From a virus: a DNA stretch of 30,093 bases. Both the position numbers and the translations under genes were made by a program. The notes under the pieces were generated by a model. That model ran no database searches. It was not told the origin of the DNA and worked only from the letters and a program-made list of their open reading frames with translations. Of this stretch, positions 1 through 6,349 are shown one piece after another. The first letter of the stretch is position 1, and every line of letters begins with the position of its first letter. The stretch spans positions 1 to 30,093 of the IMG/VR virus record IMGVR_UViG_3300003177_000027. One strand, written 5' to 3'.

Positions 1-1
1 A

Positions 2-1324
2 TTAACAGATAAAGGTTCTAATGGATTTACATTAACAGCAAATGGAACACCTACAAATGCTTCAGATAAGAATGGTATTGCTAATCAATCTAAAAGTTTA
101 AGTTCTGGAAATAATTATCATTTCACACCTATTAACTGGACATTGCATAATGCTTATACTATTAATATGTGGGTTAAATATTCTTCAGGAACTGGTCAAA
201 TATTTTTATATATTGAAAGAGATGCAGCTTATTATTTATATAATTATTGTACAGTTCGTCAAGATTTAGGAGGAGTATTTGAACATGTTTATGCCTCTGG
301 ACTTTTAATACGAGGAACTACAAGTGTTATAGATGGGGCTTGGCATCAGGTAACAGTAACTTATGATGGTGCAAATGTTAAAATGTATACTGATTCAGTA
401 TTACAAGCTTCTGTTGCTCATACTGGAAATGTAACTCAAACAGGGGGAAGTTATACTAATATGACACAAAACATAGGATATAACGGATCTTCTACAGCTC
501 AACCTTGGACAGGTCAAATTGATGAGTTTAGGATATATGATAGGGCATTATCTGATACAGAAATTAAAATGCTTTATTATGGTTATGATACAACGGCAAC
601 AAGTTTTGATACTTTAACTCAAGGCTTAACTGCAGGGTATCATATGGATACATTAAATGATTTTTCTGGAAATGGTTATACTTTAACTAATAATGGAGCT
701 ACTTTAACAACTGATAAAAATGCTGCAACCAATAAAGCAAGAAATTTTAATGGAACTACTAATTATATGACAATACCTGCACCAGGTACAAATACTAGGA
801 CTCATAATGTTTGGACATATCTTACTTCAATACCTGCTGTAAATACTACCATATTATATCATTATGATGCTGCTGGAGCTAATGAAGTAATCCTCTCAAT
901 AGCAAATGGTGTTTGGCAAATATATGGAAATACTGGTTGGAAAAATACAAACATAGCCCCAATAATAAATACTTGGCAAATGATTACTCATATAAGGACT
1001 GGAACTACAGGTTCAATATATATTGATGGTTTTTTAGTATACTCTTACACTGGTGCCACCTCAAACACTTGGACTGGTGCCACATTCATTGGAAAACACC
1101 CTACAAGTAATACTTGGTATTTCACTGGAAAGATAGATGAACCCAGAGTATATAACAGAGCATTGACTGAAGATGAAATAATTGAACTTAATTATAATTA
1201 TGAGGTTCCAACAATGTCTGCAGTAACTGCTCCGACAGGTTACAATAAAAAAGTCAATGGAATTTTACCTGGAAAGATAAATGGAATACCTAAAGCAAAC
1301 ATTGGTAAATTCAATGGTATTTAA
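2..1324 (+). CDS. LamG/concanavalin-A-like adhesin, 5' end outside window
   Basis: The frame is open from the first bases, so the gene starts left of the window. It has two consecutive LamG-type (concanavalin A-like) beta-sandwich modules, about bases 2-590 and 605-1190. Each ends in the family's typical closing motif (DEFRIYDRAL in the first, DEPRVYNRAL in the second), and the second opens with the usual DFSGNGYTLTNNGA and FNGTTNYMTIP pattern. The C-terminal 35 residues carry repeated NGI units, a tail I recall from virion-associated LamG proteins. LamG modules bind carbohydrate or protein, so a surface-exposed virion adhesin or capsid decoration is likely. The position just upstream of the neck and tail genes fits. 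The module call is firm; the virion role is inferred from context. Confidence 0.8.
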   Translation, partial: LTDKGSNGFTLTANGTPTNASDKNGIANQSKSLSSGNNYHFTPINWTLHNAYTINMWVKYSSGTGQIFLYIERDAAYYLYNYCTVRQDLGGVFEHVYASGLLIRGTTSVIDGAWHQVTVTYDGANVKMYTDSVLQASVAHTGNVTQTGGSYTNMTQNIGYNGSSTAQPWTGQIDEFRIYDRALSDTEIKMLYYGYDTTATSFDTLTQGLTAGYHMDTLNDFSGNGYTLTNNGATLTTDKNAATNKARNFNGTTNYMTIPAPGTNTRTHNVWTYLTSIPAVNTTILYHYDAAGANEVILSIANGVWQIYGNTGWKNTNIAPIINTWQMITHIRTGTTGSIYIDGFLVYSYTGATSNTWTGATFIGKHPTSNTWYFTGKIDEPRVYNRALTEDEIIELNYNYEVPTMSAVTAPTGYNKKVNGILPGKINGIPKANIGKFNGI

Positions 1325-1601
1325 ATATATCTTTGTTTTATTTATTTTAATAACTATAATGCTTACAGGAGTTGTTCTTCACGAACAAGCTCATAAACAA
1401 ATTTATATTGAAGCAGGTTGTGATAATATAACAATTAACTATAATTTATTAGAGTCTTCAATTACACACGCAGATTGTAACATTTCAAATGAAATGCAAA
1501 TTGCTTTATTTCAAGCCCAGGCAAATGTAGAATCTAATTATGAATTTATACGGTTTGATTTATATGTGACATTATTAATCTTGGTTATTATTTTTAATTA
1601 A
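1314..1601 (+). CDS. Small membrane protein with HExxH motif
   Basis: This 95-residue protein starts at the ATG at 1314, overlapping the end of the LamG gene by 11 bases. A longer start at 1281 would lie deeper inside that gene and is less likely. Residues 4-22 form a hydrophobic segment followed directly by HEQAH (His23, Glu24, His27), the zinc-binding pattern of metallopeptidases. A second hydrophobic segment covers about residues 81-95. Cys36 and a second Cys in a HADCN context lie in the loop between them. Small membrane proteins with this layout occur in archaeal and viral genomes as far as I recall, without a known function. No second zinc ligand motif is obvious, so protease activity is only a possibility. 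Confidence 0.65.
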   Translation: MVFKYIFVLFILITIMLTGVVLHEQAHKQIYIEAGCDNITINYNLLESSITHADCNISNEMQIALFQAQANVESNYEFIRFDLYVTLLILVIIFN

Positions 1602-1611
1602 TTTTATAAAT
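1596..1611 (+). promoter_or_regulatory. TATA-type promoter element (variant)
   Basis: AATTAATTTTATAAAT differs by one base from the 16-mer found exactly four times elsewhere on this strand. It begins 50 bases before the ATG at 1646, 10 more than at the other sites, so transcription would leave a leader of about 10 bases. Confidence 0.55.
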
Positions 1612-1645
1612 AATAAAAATAAAATTATTATTATAATAAATAAAA

Positions 1646-2317
1646 ATGATTATAACAACAAATTACTTCAAAAGTATGTTTTCAATAGACTTAGCTGATG
1701 AGATTGTTTTAGAAGCAATAACTTTAGCTGCTAAATGGTTTTCAAAACTTACTTCAACACAAAATGAAATAAAATATGGAAGCTCTTTAACAACAAGTAC
1801 TATTCAATTATTTAGACAATATCCTGTTTCTGAAGATGTTAATAATGAATTTTCAATAAAAGATATTGAATTGTTTGAGATGGATGTAAATTACAATGTT
1901 ACTCAATTAAATAATCATCTTACAGGAGCTAATGTAATTAAGACAAAAGATTTTAATATTCTTAAGTTGACCTATGATATACCTTTACCAATAACTACTG
2001 GTAATACCTTGTACATTAGGTATAAAACATCAAGTATTGATTATTATGATACTAAATATATTGATACAATAAGAAGAATTATTTCATTAAAAGCGTTTAA
2101 TAATATTAAAGATACATTAATGATTATGTTGAATCAACAAGGTATAAATTCATTTGATTTAAATGGAGTTAGTATTTCAGCAGATAATCAAGGTATGGAT
2201 GAATTAGTTAAAGCAAATGAATTAACTATTCAAAGATTATATAATGACATGATGCCAATAACAATTGCTCCAGCGAGAAGTGGAAATTTAAGAAGCAGAA
2301 CTACAAGGAGGATTTAA
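1646..2317 (+). CDS. Probable head-tail connector or neck protein
   Basis: This protein of 223 residues is not recognised with certainty. It starts with an ATG behind a TATA-like element and stops two bases before the next gene. The N-terminal quarter (DLADEIVLEAITLAAKW) looks helical, the middle is beta-rich, and the last 15 residues are basic (SGNLRSRTTRRI). Its place between a capsid-side surface protein and the neck and sheath genes suits a connector, adaptor or neck protein. No catalytic motif is visible. Function is inferred from gene order only. Confidence 0.5.
   Translation: MIITTNYFKSMFSIDLADEIVLEAITLAAKWFSKLTSTQNEIKYGSSLTTSTIQLFRQYPVSEDVNNEFSIKDIELFEMDVNYNVTQLNNHLTGANVIKTKDFNILKLTYDIPLPITTGNTLYIRYKTSSIDYYDTKYIDTIRRIISLKAFNNIKDTLMIMLNQQGINSFDLNGVSISADNQGMDELVKANELTIQRLYNDMMPITIAPARSGNLRSRTTRRI
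2305..2311 (+). promoter_or_regulatory. Shine-Dalgarno site
   Basis: AAGGAGG lies 8 bases before the ATG at 2320 and overlaps the end of the preceding coding region. It is one of very few clear Shine-Dalgarno sites in the window. Confidence 0.75.
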
Positions 2318-2319
2318 GA

Positions 2320-2676
2320 ATGAAAATAAATACTAGCTTTGATGGTTTGAATTATCCTGCAGGAAGTAATCCAGTTTTTAAAAGATTAGATTATGGTTTT
2401 GATTTACAATTAACATTAACAAATGATGTTGGTGTTCCTGTAGATTTAACTTCTTATTCTAGTATTACTTTTCAGATAAAAAGTTTATCTTCAGCTTTAC
2501 CTAAATTTACAGGAACTTGCACTGTTGTAACTGCAGCTTCTGGAATCTTTAAGTATACTATTTCATCAACTGATTTTGATGCTGTTGGTATTTACGAAGT
2601 TGAATATACTTTTGATACAGGAACCTCAAAAAGAATAGTATCTAATGGATTACTAACAATAGTTGAAAATATATAA
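2320..2676 (+). CDS. BppU-like Ig-fold virion protein
   Basis: This protein of 118 residues resembles the N-terminal immunoglobulin-like domain of phage baseplate upper proteins (BppU family). It has the order expected for that fold: FDLQLTLTNDVGVPVDLT, then SITFQIKS, a central V..ASGIFKYTIS strand pair, then GIYEVEYTF and a closing strand TIVENI. Proteins of this type are structural parts of tails or baseplates. The start is set by a strong Shine-Dalgarno site. It lies one base before the next start (TAA-A-ATG), so the two genes are probably translationally coupled. Its place among neck genes is a little unusual for a baseplate part. Confidence 0.55.
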   Translation: MKINTSFDGLNYPAGSNPVFKRLDYGFDLQLTLTNDVGVPVDLTSYSSITFQIKSLSSALPKFTGTCTVVTAASGIFKYTISSTDFDAVGIYEVEYTFDTGTSKRIVSNGLLTIVENI

Positions 2677-2677
2677 A

Positions 2678-3094
2678 ATGACAATTAATACAGTATTTAA
2701 TAGAATTGGAATTGATACTCAAATTAAAAGAAGATTTGATGTAATTTTTTATAACAATCCAGATACTATAACTTTAGAAAGATTAACTAATAAAGATGCA
2801 GGAAATATTTTCAATGAAGATATAGCAGAAAATGTTATTCAATGGACATTAACAGTTAATATTAATCCAGATAAACAAAAACTTCAAGATAAAGATGATA
2901 AATCTTCAGTAGATACTTTGAGATTAGAAGTATATTCTAATCCTAAAAACTATCCTACAAACTTAGCATTAATAGAAAGATACGATTTTGTTTTATATCA
3001 AGGAAAAAGATATAAGATTAAAGATTTAGAAGATGTAGCTTTAAACGGACATACTGAAATATATCAACATTTCTTTATTGAATTAATAAATTAA
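2678..3094 (+). CDS. Probable head closure (neck) protein
   Basis: This protein of 138 residues starts at the ATG at 2678, one base after the preceding stop; an in-frame start at 2663 would overlap that gene. The beta-rich C-terminal half carries FVLYQGKRYKIKDLEDV followed by a last strand FFIELIN. This matches the overall pattern of head-tail stopper proteins of the SPP1 gp16 type, where a strand pair 'G..Y.I..' precedes the C-terminus. The place between a putative connector and a tail-completion-type gene is consistent. There is no enzymatic motif. Recognition is weak and rests mainly on order and fold pattern. Confidence 0.45.
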   Translation: MTINTVFNRIGIDTQIKRRFDVIFYNNPDTITLERLTNKDAGNIFNEDIAENVIQWTLTVNINPDKQKLQDKDDKSSVDTLRLEVYSNPKNYPTNLALIERYDFVLYQGKRYKIKDLEDVALNGHTEIYQHFFIELIN

Positions 3095-3105
3095 AATTTT
3101 ATTTA

Positions 3106-3121
3106 AATTAAATTTATAAAT
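3106..3121 (+). promoter_or_regulatory. TATA-type late promoter, copy 1
   Basis: Exact 16-mer AATTAAATTTATAAAT (purine-rich BRE-like start plus TATA box). It begins 40 bases before the ATG at 3146, the same spacing as the three other exact copies, which puts the expected start of transcription at or next to the start codon. Confidence 0.75.
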
Positions 3122-3149
3122 TATAAACATATAATATTATTATAAATGA

Positions 3150-3776
3150 TTGATAAAAACTTCAATTACTTATCCTAAAAACAGGAAAATGAATGATTTA
3201 ATAACAATATATAATACTTTGTACAATATAATAAAAAATTCTGTTTCAGATATAAATACAGAGAGAGCATTAACTTCTGGAGAATATATATTCCCAACTA
3301 TTCCAAGAGGTTCAGATAAATTTTATCCAAGATATACAATTAAAATTTTAAATGTAGAACCAAGACCAATTGCAGCAGGAAAAAAACTTACTAGAACTTA
3401 TAATACAAATAATGTTACAGATGAAACAGGATATGTAAATGATATAACTATTTGGATTGGTGTATTTGTGAAAACTGATGTTTATTTTGATATTCCTATT
3501 CCTGGAGGTTCAGTAAAAAGAGCTAAAAATTCATTGCTTGGTAATTATTTAATTGGTAACTTGTTAGATGCAATAGATTCAAATGAAGCTACATTAAAAG
3601 CAGGAAGTTATTTTTATAATCCTTTTGATAGACAAGTTGATTTAGATTATACTGAAGATACAAGTAGGATAATGAATGGAGCTACAATTAAATTAAGCTT
3701 GCTAAGTACAACTGCGATAGTTTACAATTCAGCACAATTAATTAATACAATCAATCAAATATACAATATACAATAA
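3150..3776 (+). CDS. Probable tail completion (neck) protein
   Basis: This protein of about 208 residues lies directly before the tail sheath gene, the usual slot of the tail completion or tail terminator protein of myoviruses. The N-terminal helix (MNDLITIYNTLYNIIKN) and the following beta-rich region suit that family, but recognition is by context. The open frame can only start at TTG 3150, because TGA precedes it. The promoter spacing instead points to the ATG at 3146, whose frame closes after ten codons. Removing one A from the run at 3156-3160 would join the two (MIDKTSITYP...). Either a TTG start or a one-base indel is therefore possible. Confidence 0.5.
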   Translation: MIKTSITYPKNRKMNDLITIYNTLYNIIKNSVSDINTERALTSGEYIFPTIPRGSDKFYPRYTIKILNVEPRPIAAGKKLTRTYNTNNVTDETGYVNDITIWIGVFVKTDVYFDIPIPGGSVKRAKNSLLGNYLIGNLLDAIDSNEATLKAGSYFYNPFDRQVDLDYTEDTSRIMNGATIKLSLLSTTAIVYNSAQLINTINQIYNIQ

Positions 3777-3778
3777 AA

Positions 3779-4483
3779 ATGGTAATAACCCCAAGTTTTA
3801 CGACAAATGTTACAAGTAACTTTACTTTATCATCAGGAACTACATTTGGAACTGCAGCAATGATTGCAGATTCAGACTGGGGAGATTCAACAGCAGTTGG
3901 ACTTTTCTCTAGTTATAATGAAGTTTTTAGAAAATATAAAAGTGGAAACTTAGTAACAGCAGCAGATAAATTCTTCGCAGCAGGTGGAACATCACTTACT
4001 GTAATAAGAGTAGAAGGAGCCACTTCGGCTAAAGCTTCAATTATACTAACAACAGGAGCAACTAACAAATTAACTATTACAGCTTTATATAATGGTACTT
4101 ATGGAAATAATATAACTGTATTATCTGAAGTTTCTGGTTCAGCTAGAAAACTAACTATTTCAGATGGAACAACAACTGAAATTTATACAGATACAACAAT
4201 TGCAGGATTTGTAACACAATTAACGTCTTCAGTTTTAGTTAGAGGAACATCAAATGGAACAGGTTTATTTGATGCTTCAGCAGCAGCAAATTTAACTGGA
4301 GGAGTTAGTGGAACACCTGCAGATGTAGATTATGTAACAGCATTTAATAATTATTTACTAACAGCAGTTTGGGATTACTTAGTTATTCCAGGAAAAACAG
4401 CAAATACATTTCATTTAACATTTAGTGGTTTACTTGATAATAGAGCAGCTAATGAACAGCATCAAATACAAATGGAAGATTAG
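3779..4483 (+). CDS. Tail sheath protein, N-terminal part (frame broken)
   Basis: This is the N-terminal part of the contractile tail sheath subunit, which polymerises around the tail tube. The pattern SSGTTFGTAAMIADSDWGD, then SYNEVFRKYKSG and AADKFFAAGGTSLTVIRV, is typical of sheath proteins, as is the middle region where glycine-rich strands carry surface insertions. The frame ends at TAG 4481-4483 in the middle of the fold, and the rest continues in the -1 frame. A working virus of this type needs an intact sheath, so the break is either a sequence error or a recoded site. It starts two bases after the preceding stop (TAA-AA-ATG). Confidence 0.8.
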   Translation: MVITPSFTTNVTSNFTLSSGTTFGTAAMIADSDWGDSTAVGLFSSYNEVFRKYKSGNLVTAADKFFAAGGTSLTVIRVEGATSAKASIILTTGATNKLTITALYNGTYGNNITVLSEVSGSARKLTISDGTTTEIYTDTTIAGFVTQLTSSVLVRGTSNGTGLFDASAAANLTGGVSGTPADVDYVTAFNNYLLTAVWDYLVIPGKTANTFHLTFSGLLDNRAANEQHQIQMED

Positions 4484-5064
4484 TTAATATTCATTCAGCA
4501 TTATACAATACTGGACTTGCTTCAGATACAGCAAGTTGGTTAGATGGTTCATTTACAGCTTGTGCTTATGCAGGAAGACTTTGTAACTTAGCAGTTAATT
4601 CAAGTCCAACTCAAAAAGCAATTCCAATTACAACAGCTAATTCATTATTAATTAATGATTATAATTCAGCAGAGAGAGAATCTTTAGTTTCAAATGGATT
4701 CACAATATTTGGAAAATTAAATGCTTCAAATAGTTTTGGAACAATTATGGCAATAACTAAATCTGGAGCAACTACAAGATGGCAATTTATGTTAGATTCA
4801 GTAAGGAAAGTTGAATATTTTAAAGAACAAGTATATGCAAAATCAGTTGTATTTTTAGGAGAACCTAATGATGCAACAACAAGAAAAACTATTCAATTAA
4901 GTTTATCAAGTTTCTTTAAAGAAGCAATGGACCAAAGAATGATTAGTAGTTACTCAGTAACAGTAGCTTTAGGAACTGACCCAAGATCAATTAATATTAC
5001 AGCAGGAGTTCAGTTAATTAATGAAACAGATTACATAACATTTAATCTGGAGTTGAGGATTTAA
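4456..5064 (+). CDS. Tail sheath protein, C-terminal part (frame broken)
   Basis: Reading resumes in the -1 frame; that frame is open from 4456, after TGA 4453-4455, so the two frames overlap over 4456-4483. It reads NGRLVNIHSALYNTGL, then SAERESLVSNGFTIFGKL and closes with TDYITFNLELRI, the conserved C-terminal sheath domain. No start codon is needed if the two parts are one protein; an internal ATG at 4747 is probably not a true start. One extra A in the run at 4468-4470 would fuse the frames into a protein of about 428 residues. About 20-25 residues that sheath proteins usually have before the GRLV strand also appear to be absent. Confidence 0.8.
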   Translation, partial: TASNTNGRLVNIHSALYNTGLASDTASWLDGSFTACAYAGRLCNLAVNSSPTQKAIPITTANSLLINDYNSAERESLVSNGFTIFGKLNASNSFGTIMAITKSGATTRWQFMLDSVRKVEYFKEQVYAKSVVFLGEPNDATTRKTIQLSLSSFFKEAMDQRMISSYSVTVALGTDPRSINITAGVQLINETDYITFNLELRI

Positions 5065-5067
5065 TAA

Positions 5068-5484
5068 ATGGCAGCAGCAGCAAATAAACAAGCAGTATCA
5101 CTAAATGATGTGGTAGTAAAGATAGCAGGAAAACAAGTTGGATACATTACAAAGTTAGATTTAAATGTAACTATTAATGAAAACATCTTGTATGAAGCAG
5201 GATCAAAAGGAATGCCTATTGATAGAGTATTTCTTAAAAGAGAAATTAGTGGTTCATTTGATAGAACTTATGTTGACAATGATGTATTAGCTCAACTATG
5301 GGACTTTACATTAAATTCACCAATTGAGTTTGAATTAACAGCTCAAATAGAAGGATTTAATGCTAATGGAAGAGATTTTGTATTGAGAAGATGTGCAATC
5401 AAAGGATTTCCTATTAGTTTAGAGTTAGAATCAGAAACAACACAATCATTTGAATTTTCAGCAATTGGGTTTGATTTCGTTTAA
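5068..5484 (+). CDS. Tail tube protein
   Basis: This protein of 138 residues directly follows the sheath, as in most contractile tails, and forms the inner tube. Features seen: VVVKIAGKQVGYITKLDLNV at the N-terminus (a sheet strand pair), a loop with GMPIDRVFLKREISGSFDRT, and the closing LELESETTQSFEFSAIGFDFV. Length and order of strands match tube proteins of the gp19/FII type. It starts three bases after the sheath stop (TAA-TAA-ATG) and is followed by a T-tract, so it probably ends a highly expressed sheath-tube transcript. Confidence 0.75.
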   Translation: MAAAANKQAVSLNDVVVKIAGKQVGYITKLDLNVTINENILYEAGSKGMPIDRVFLKREISGSFDRTYVDNDVLAQLWDFTLNSPIEFELTAQIEGFNANGRDFVLRRCAIKGFPISLELESETTQSFEFSAIGFDFV

Positions 5485-5490
5485 ATCAAC

Positions 5491-5536
5491 CTTTTTTTAT
5501 TTTTAATACATTTTATCATACATACTAATAAAATGT
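5491..5536 (+). terminator. Terminator-like T-tract with hairpin
   Basis: After the tube stop a run of seven T (5492-5498) and another of four (5501-5504) lie in a T-rich context, as in archaeal intrinsic terminators. A 9-bp inverted repeat follows (ACATTTTAT at 5508-5516 and ATAAAATGT at 5528-5536, 11-base loop). The next promoter lies 30 bases further on. Confidence 0.55.
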
Positions 5537-5565
5537 TTAATTCTTATTCATACAGGTTTAGTATT

Positions 5566-5581
5566 AATTAAATTTATAAAT
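5566..5581 (+). promoter_or_regulatory. TATA-type late promoter, copy 2
   Basis: Exact 16-mer AATTAAATTTATAAAT beginning 40 bases before the ATG at 5606. The bases between it and the ATG contain only A and T and are nearly identical to those after the copy at 13035. There is no Shine-Dalgarno site, which fits a leaderless message. Confidence 0.78.
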
Positions 5582-5605
5582 ATAAATTATAATATTATTT
5601 ATATT

Positions 5606-5821
5606 ATGGAACTAACATATGAGACCGAGAAGGTAAAAAACATAACAGTTACAAGAGCTAAGAAACAATACAACTTAGATGCACAATCATTTCTAAAAGG
5701 AGAATGGTTAGAAGAAGTAAGAAAATTATTCAATTATGATAAACTAGATTTATCATATAAAAATGAAGTATTGACATTATATTTTTATAAAGAAACTGCA
5801 GAGGTAATTGAAAATGAATGA
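5606..5821 (+). CDS. Small tail-module protein of unknown function
   Basis: This protein of 71 residues is not recognised. It has a mixed charged composition with a central WLEEVRKLFNYDKLDLSYKN and an acidic C-terminus. It has its own leaderless-type promoter and overlaps the tail chaperone start by 8 bases, so the two are likely co-translated. The place between tube and chaperone suggests a tail assembly role, but nothing in the sequence proves it. Confidence 0.6.
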   Translation: MELTYETEKVKNITVTRAKKQYNLDAQSFLKGEWLEEVRKLFNYDKLDLSYKNEVLTLYFYKETAEVIENE

Positions 5822-6173
5822 AGATAAAGTAATAACCTTTGCTAAAGCAAAGAAAGAAAAAATTCCTGGATTATATTTTGAAGGGGAATTTGTTTGTGTA
5901 GTTGCAAGAAATGGAAATTCTTACAAACTAAAAGAATTAATAACAAAAGATTTGAAAGCTTGTTATACAGCAGCAACAAAAGTTTCTGGAAGAGATAGAG
6001 CAGGAGAACCAATTAAAAAGATTGATGAGTCAGTTGCAAATTCATTAGTTATTTCAAGAAGTTGTGTTGAACCTGAACTTGATGATTCATTTAAAGTAGA
6101 TGAATTACCAGGAAGTGAATCAATGTTATTGTCAAAAGCAGTGGAGGAGTTATATAACATAAAAAATCTTTGA
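5814..6173 (+). CDS. Tail assembly chaperone, zero-frame product (gpG-like)
   Basis: This protein of 119 residues lies between the tube and tape measure genes, the fixed place of tail assembly chaperones, which hold the tape measure protein during tube assembly. It shows the family pattern: a C-terminal half with KVSGRDRAGEPIKKID, a short helix ending in SRSCVEPELDD, then a leucine-containing helix SMLLSKAVEELYNI. The ATG at 5814 is preferred over an in-frame TTG at 5808. The last codons run over the slippery heptamer at 6161-6167, so a fraction of ribosomes should move to the -1 frame and make a longer product. Confidence 0.75.
   Translation: MNEDKVITFAKAKKEKIPGLYFEGEFVCVVARNGNSYKLKELITKDLKACYTAATKVSGRDRAGEPIKKIDESVANSLVISRSCVEPELDDSFKVDELPGSESMLLSKAVEELYNIKNL
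6161..6167 (+). promoter_or_regulatory. Programmed -1 frameshift site A AAA AAT
   Basis: The heptamer A-AAA-AAT is in the correct phase (X XXY YYZ) two codons before the zero-frame stop. Slippage by -1 leads into an open frame that ends at 6349. A 7-bp inverted repeat (AATCTTT 6165-6171 and AAAGATT 6182-6188) overlaps the site; it is too close to be a standard stimulator and may be chance. Confidence 0.75.
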
Positions 6174-6349
6174 AGTCTGCTAAAGATTATTTAGAAAGTA
6201 GTAATTTGGAATTTGCTATTTCAACTTTAGCAGGCTTAACAGGAAGATTACCTTGTGAGCTAAGACAATTTACAACTTCAGAAATAGCTGAAGGAATAGA
6301 ATATCATAAAAAATATAATGAGGAATTAAAGAAAGCAAATGGCAACTAA
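6161..6349 (+). CDS. Tail assembly chaperone, -1 frame extension (gpT-like)
   Basis: This is the -1 frame continuation of the chaperone: 60 residues after the slip, giving a fused product of about 178 residues from 5814. It contains LEFAISTLAGLTGRLPCEL followed by SEIAEGIEYHKKYNEEL, which matches the usual T-domain layout (a short 'LP..L' turn followed by a Y-containing helix). It has no start codon of its own near the slip site. It overlaps the tape measure start by 11 bases, as in other tail modules. In lambda the equivalent GT protein binds the tape measure and tube subunits; that role is assumed here by analogy. Confidence 0.72.
   Translation, partial: KKSLKSAKDYLESSNLEFAISTLAGLTGRLPCELRQFTTSEIAEGIEYHKKYNEELKKANGN

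Noticed and set aside
4456-4483. Programmed frameshift in the sheath gene
   Set aside because: No slippery heptamer lies in the right phase in the possible window, and conserved residues seem to be missing too; an error or deletion is more likely.
5485-5605. tRNA or other structured RNA gene in the longest gap
   Set aside because: Only a T-tract, one 9-bp hairpin and the promoter are seen; no cloverleaf or CCA-type end.
5566-5606. T4-type late promoter (TATAAATA) instead of an archaeal TATA box
   Set aside because: The word TATAAATA is present, but T4 late messages have leaders with strong Shine-Dalgarno sites; here the ATG follows at a fixed distance typical of leaderless archaeal transcripts, with no Shine-Dalgarno.
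5963-6160. Minus-strand open frame of 65 codons within the tail chaperone
   Set aside because: It is a mirror frame of a well-supported gene with chaperone-type sequence on the plus strand, without promoter or family resemblance.
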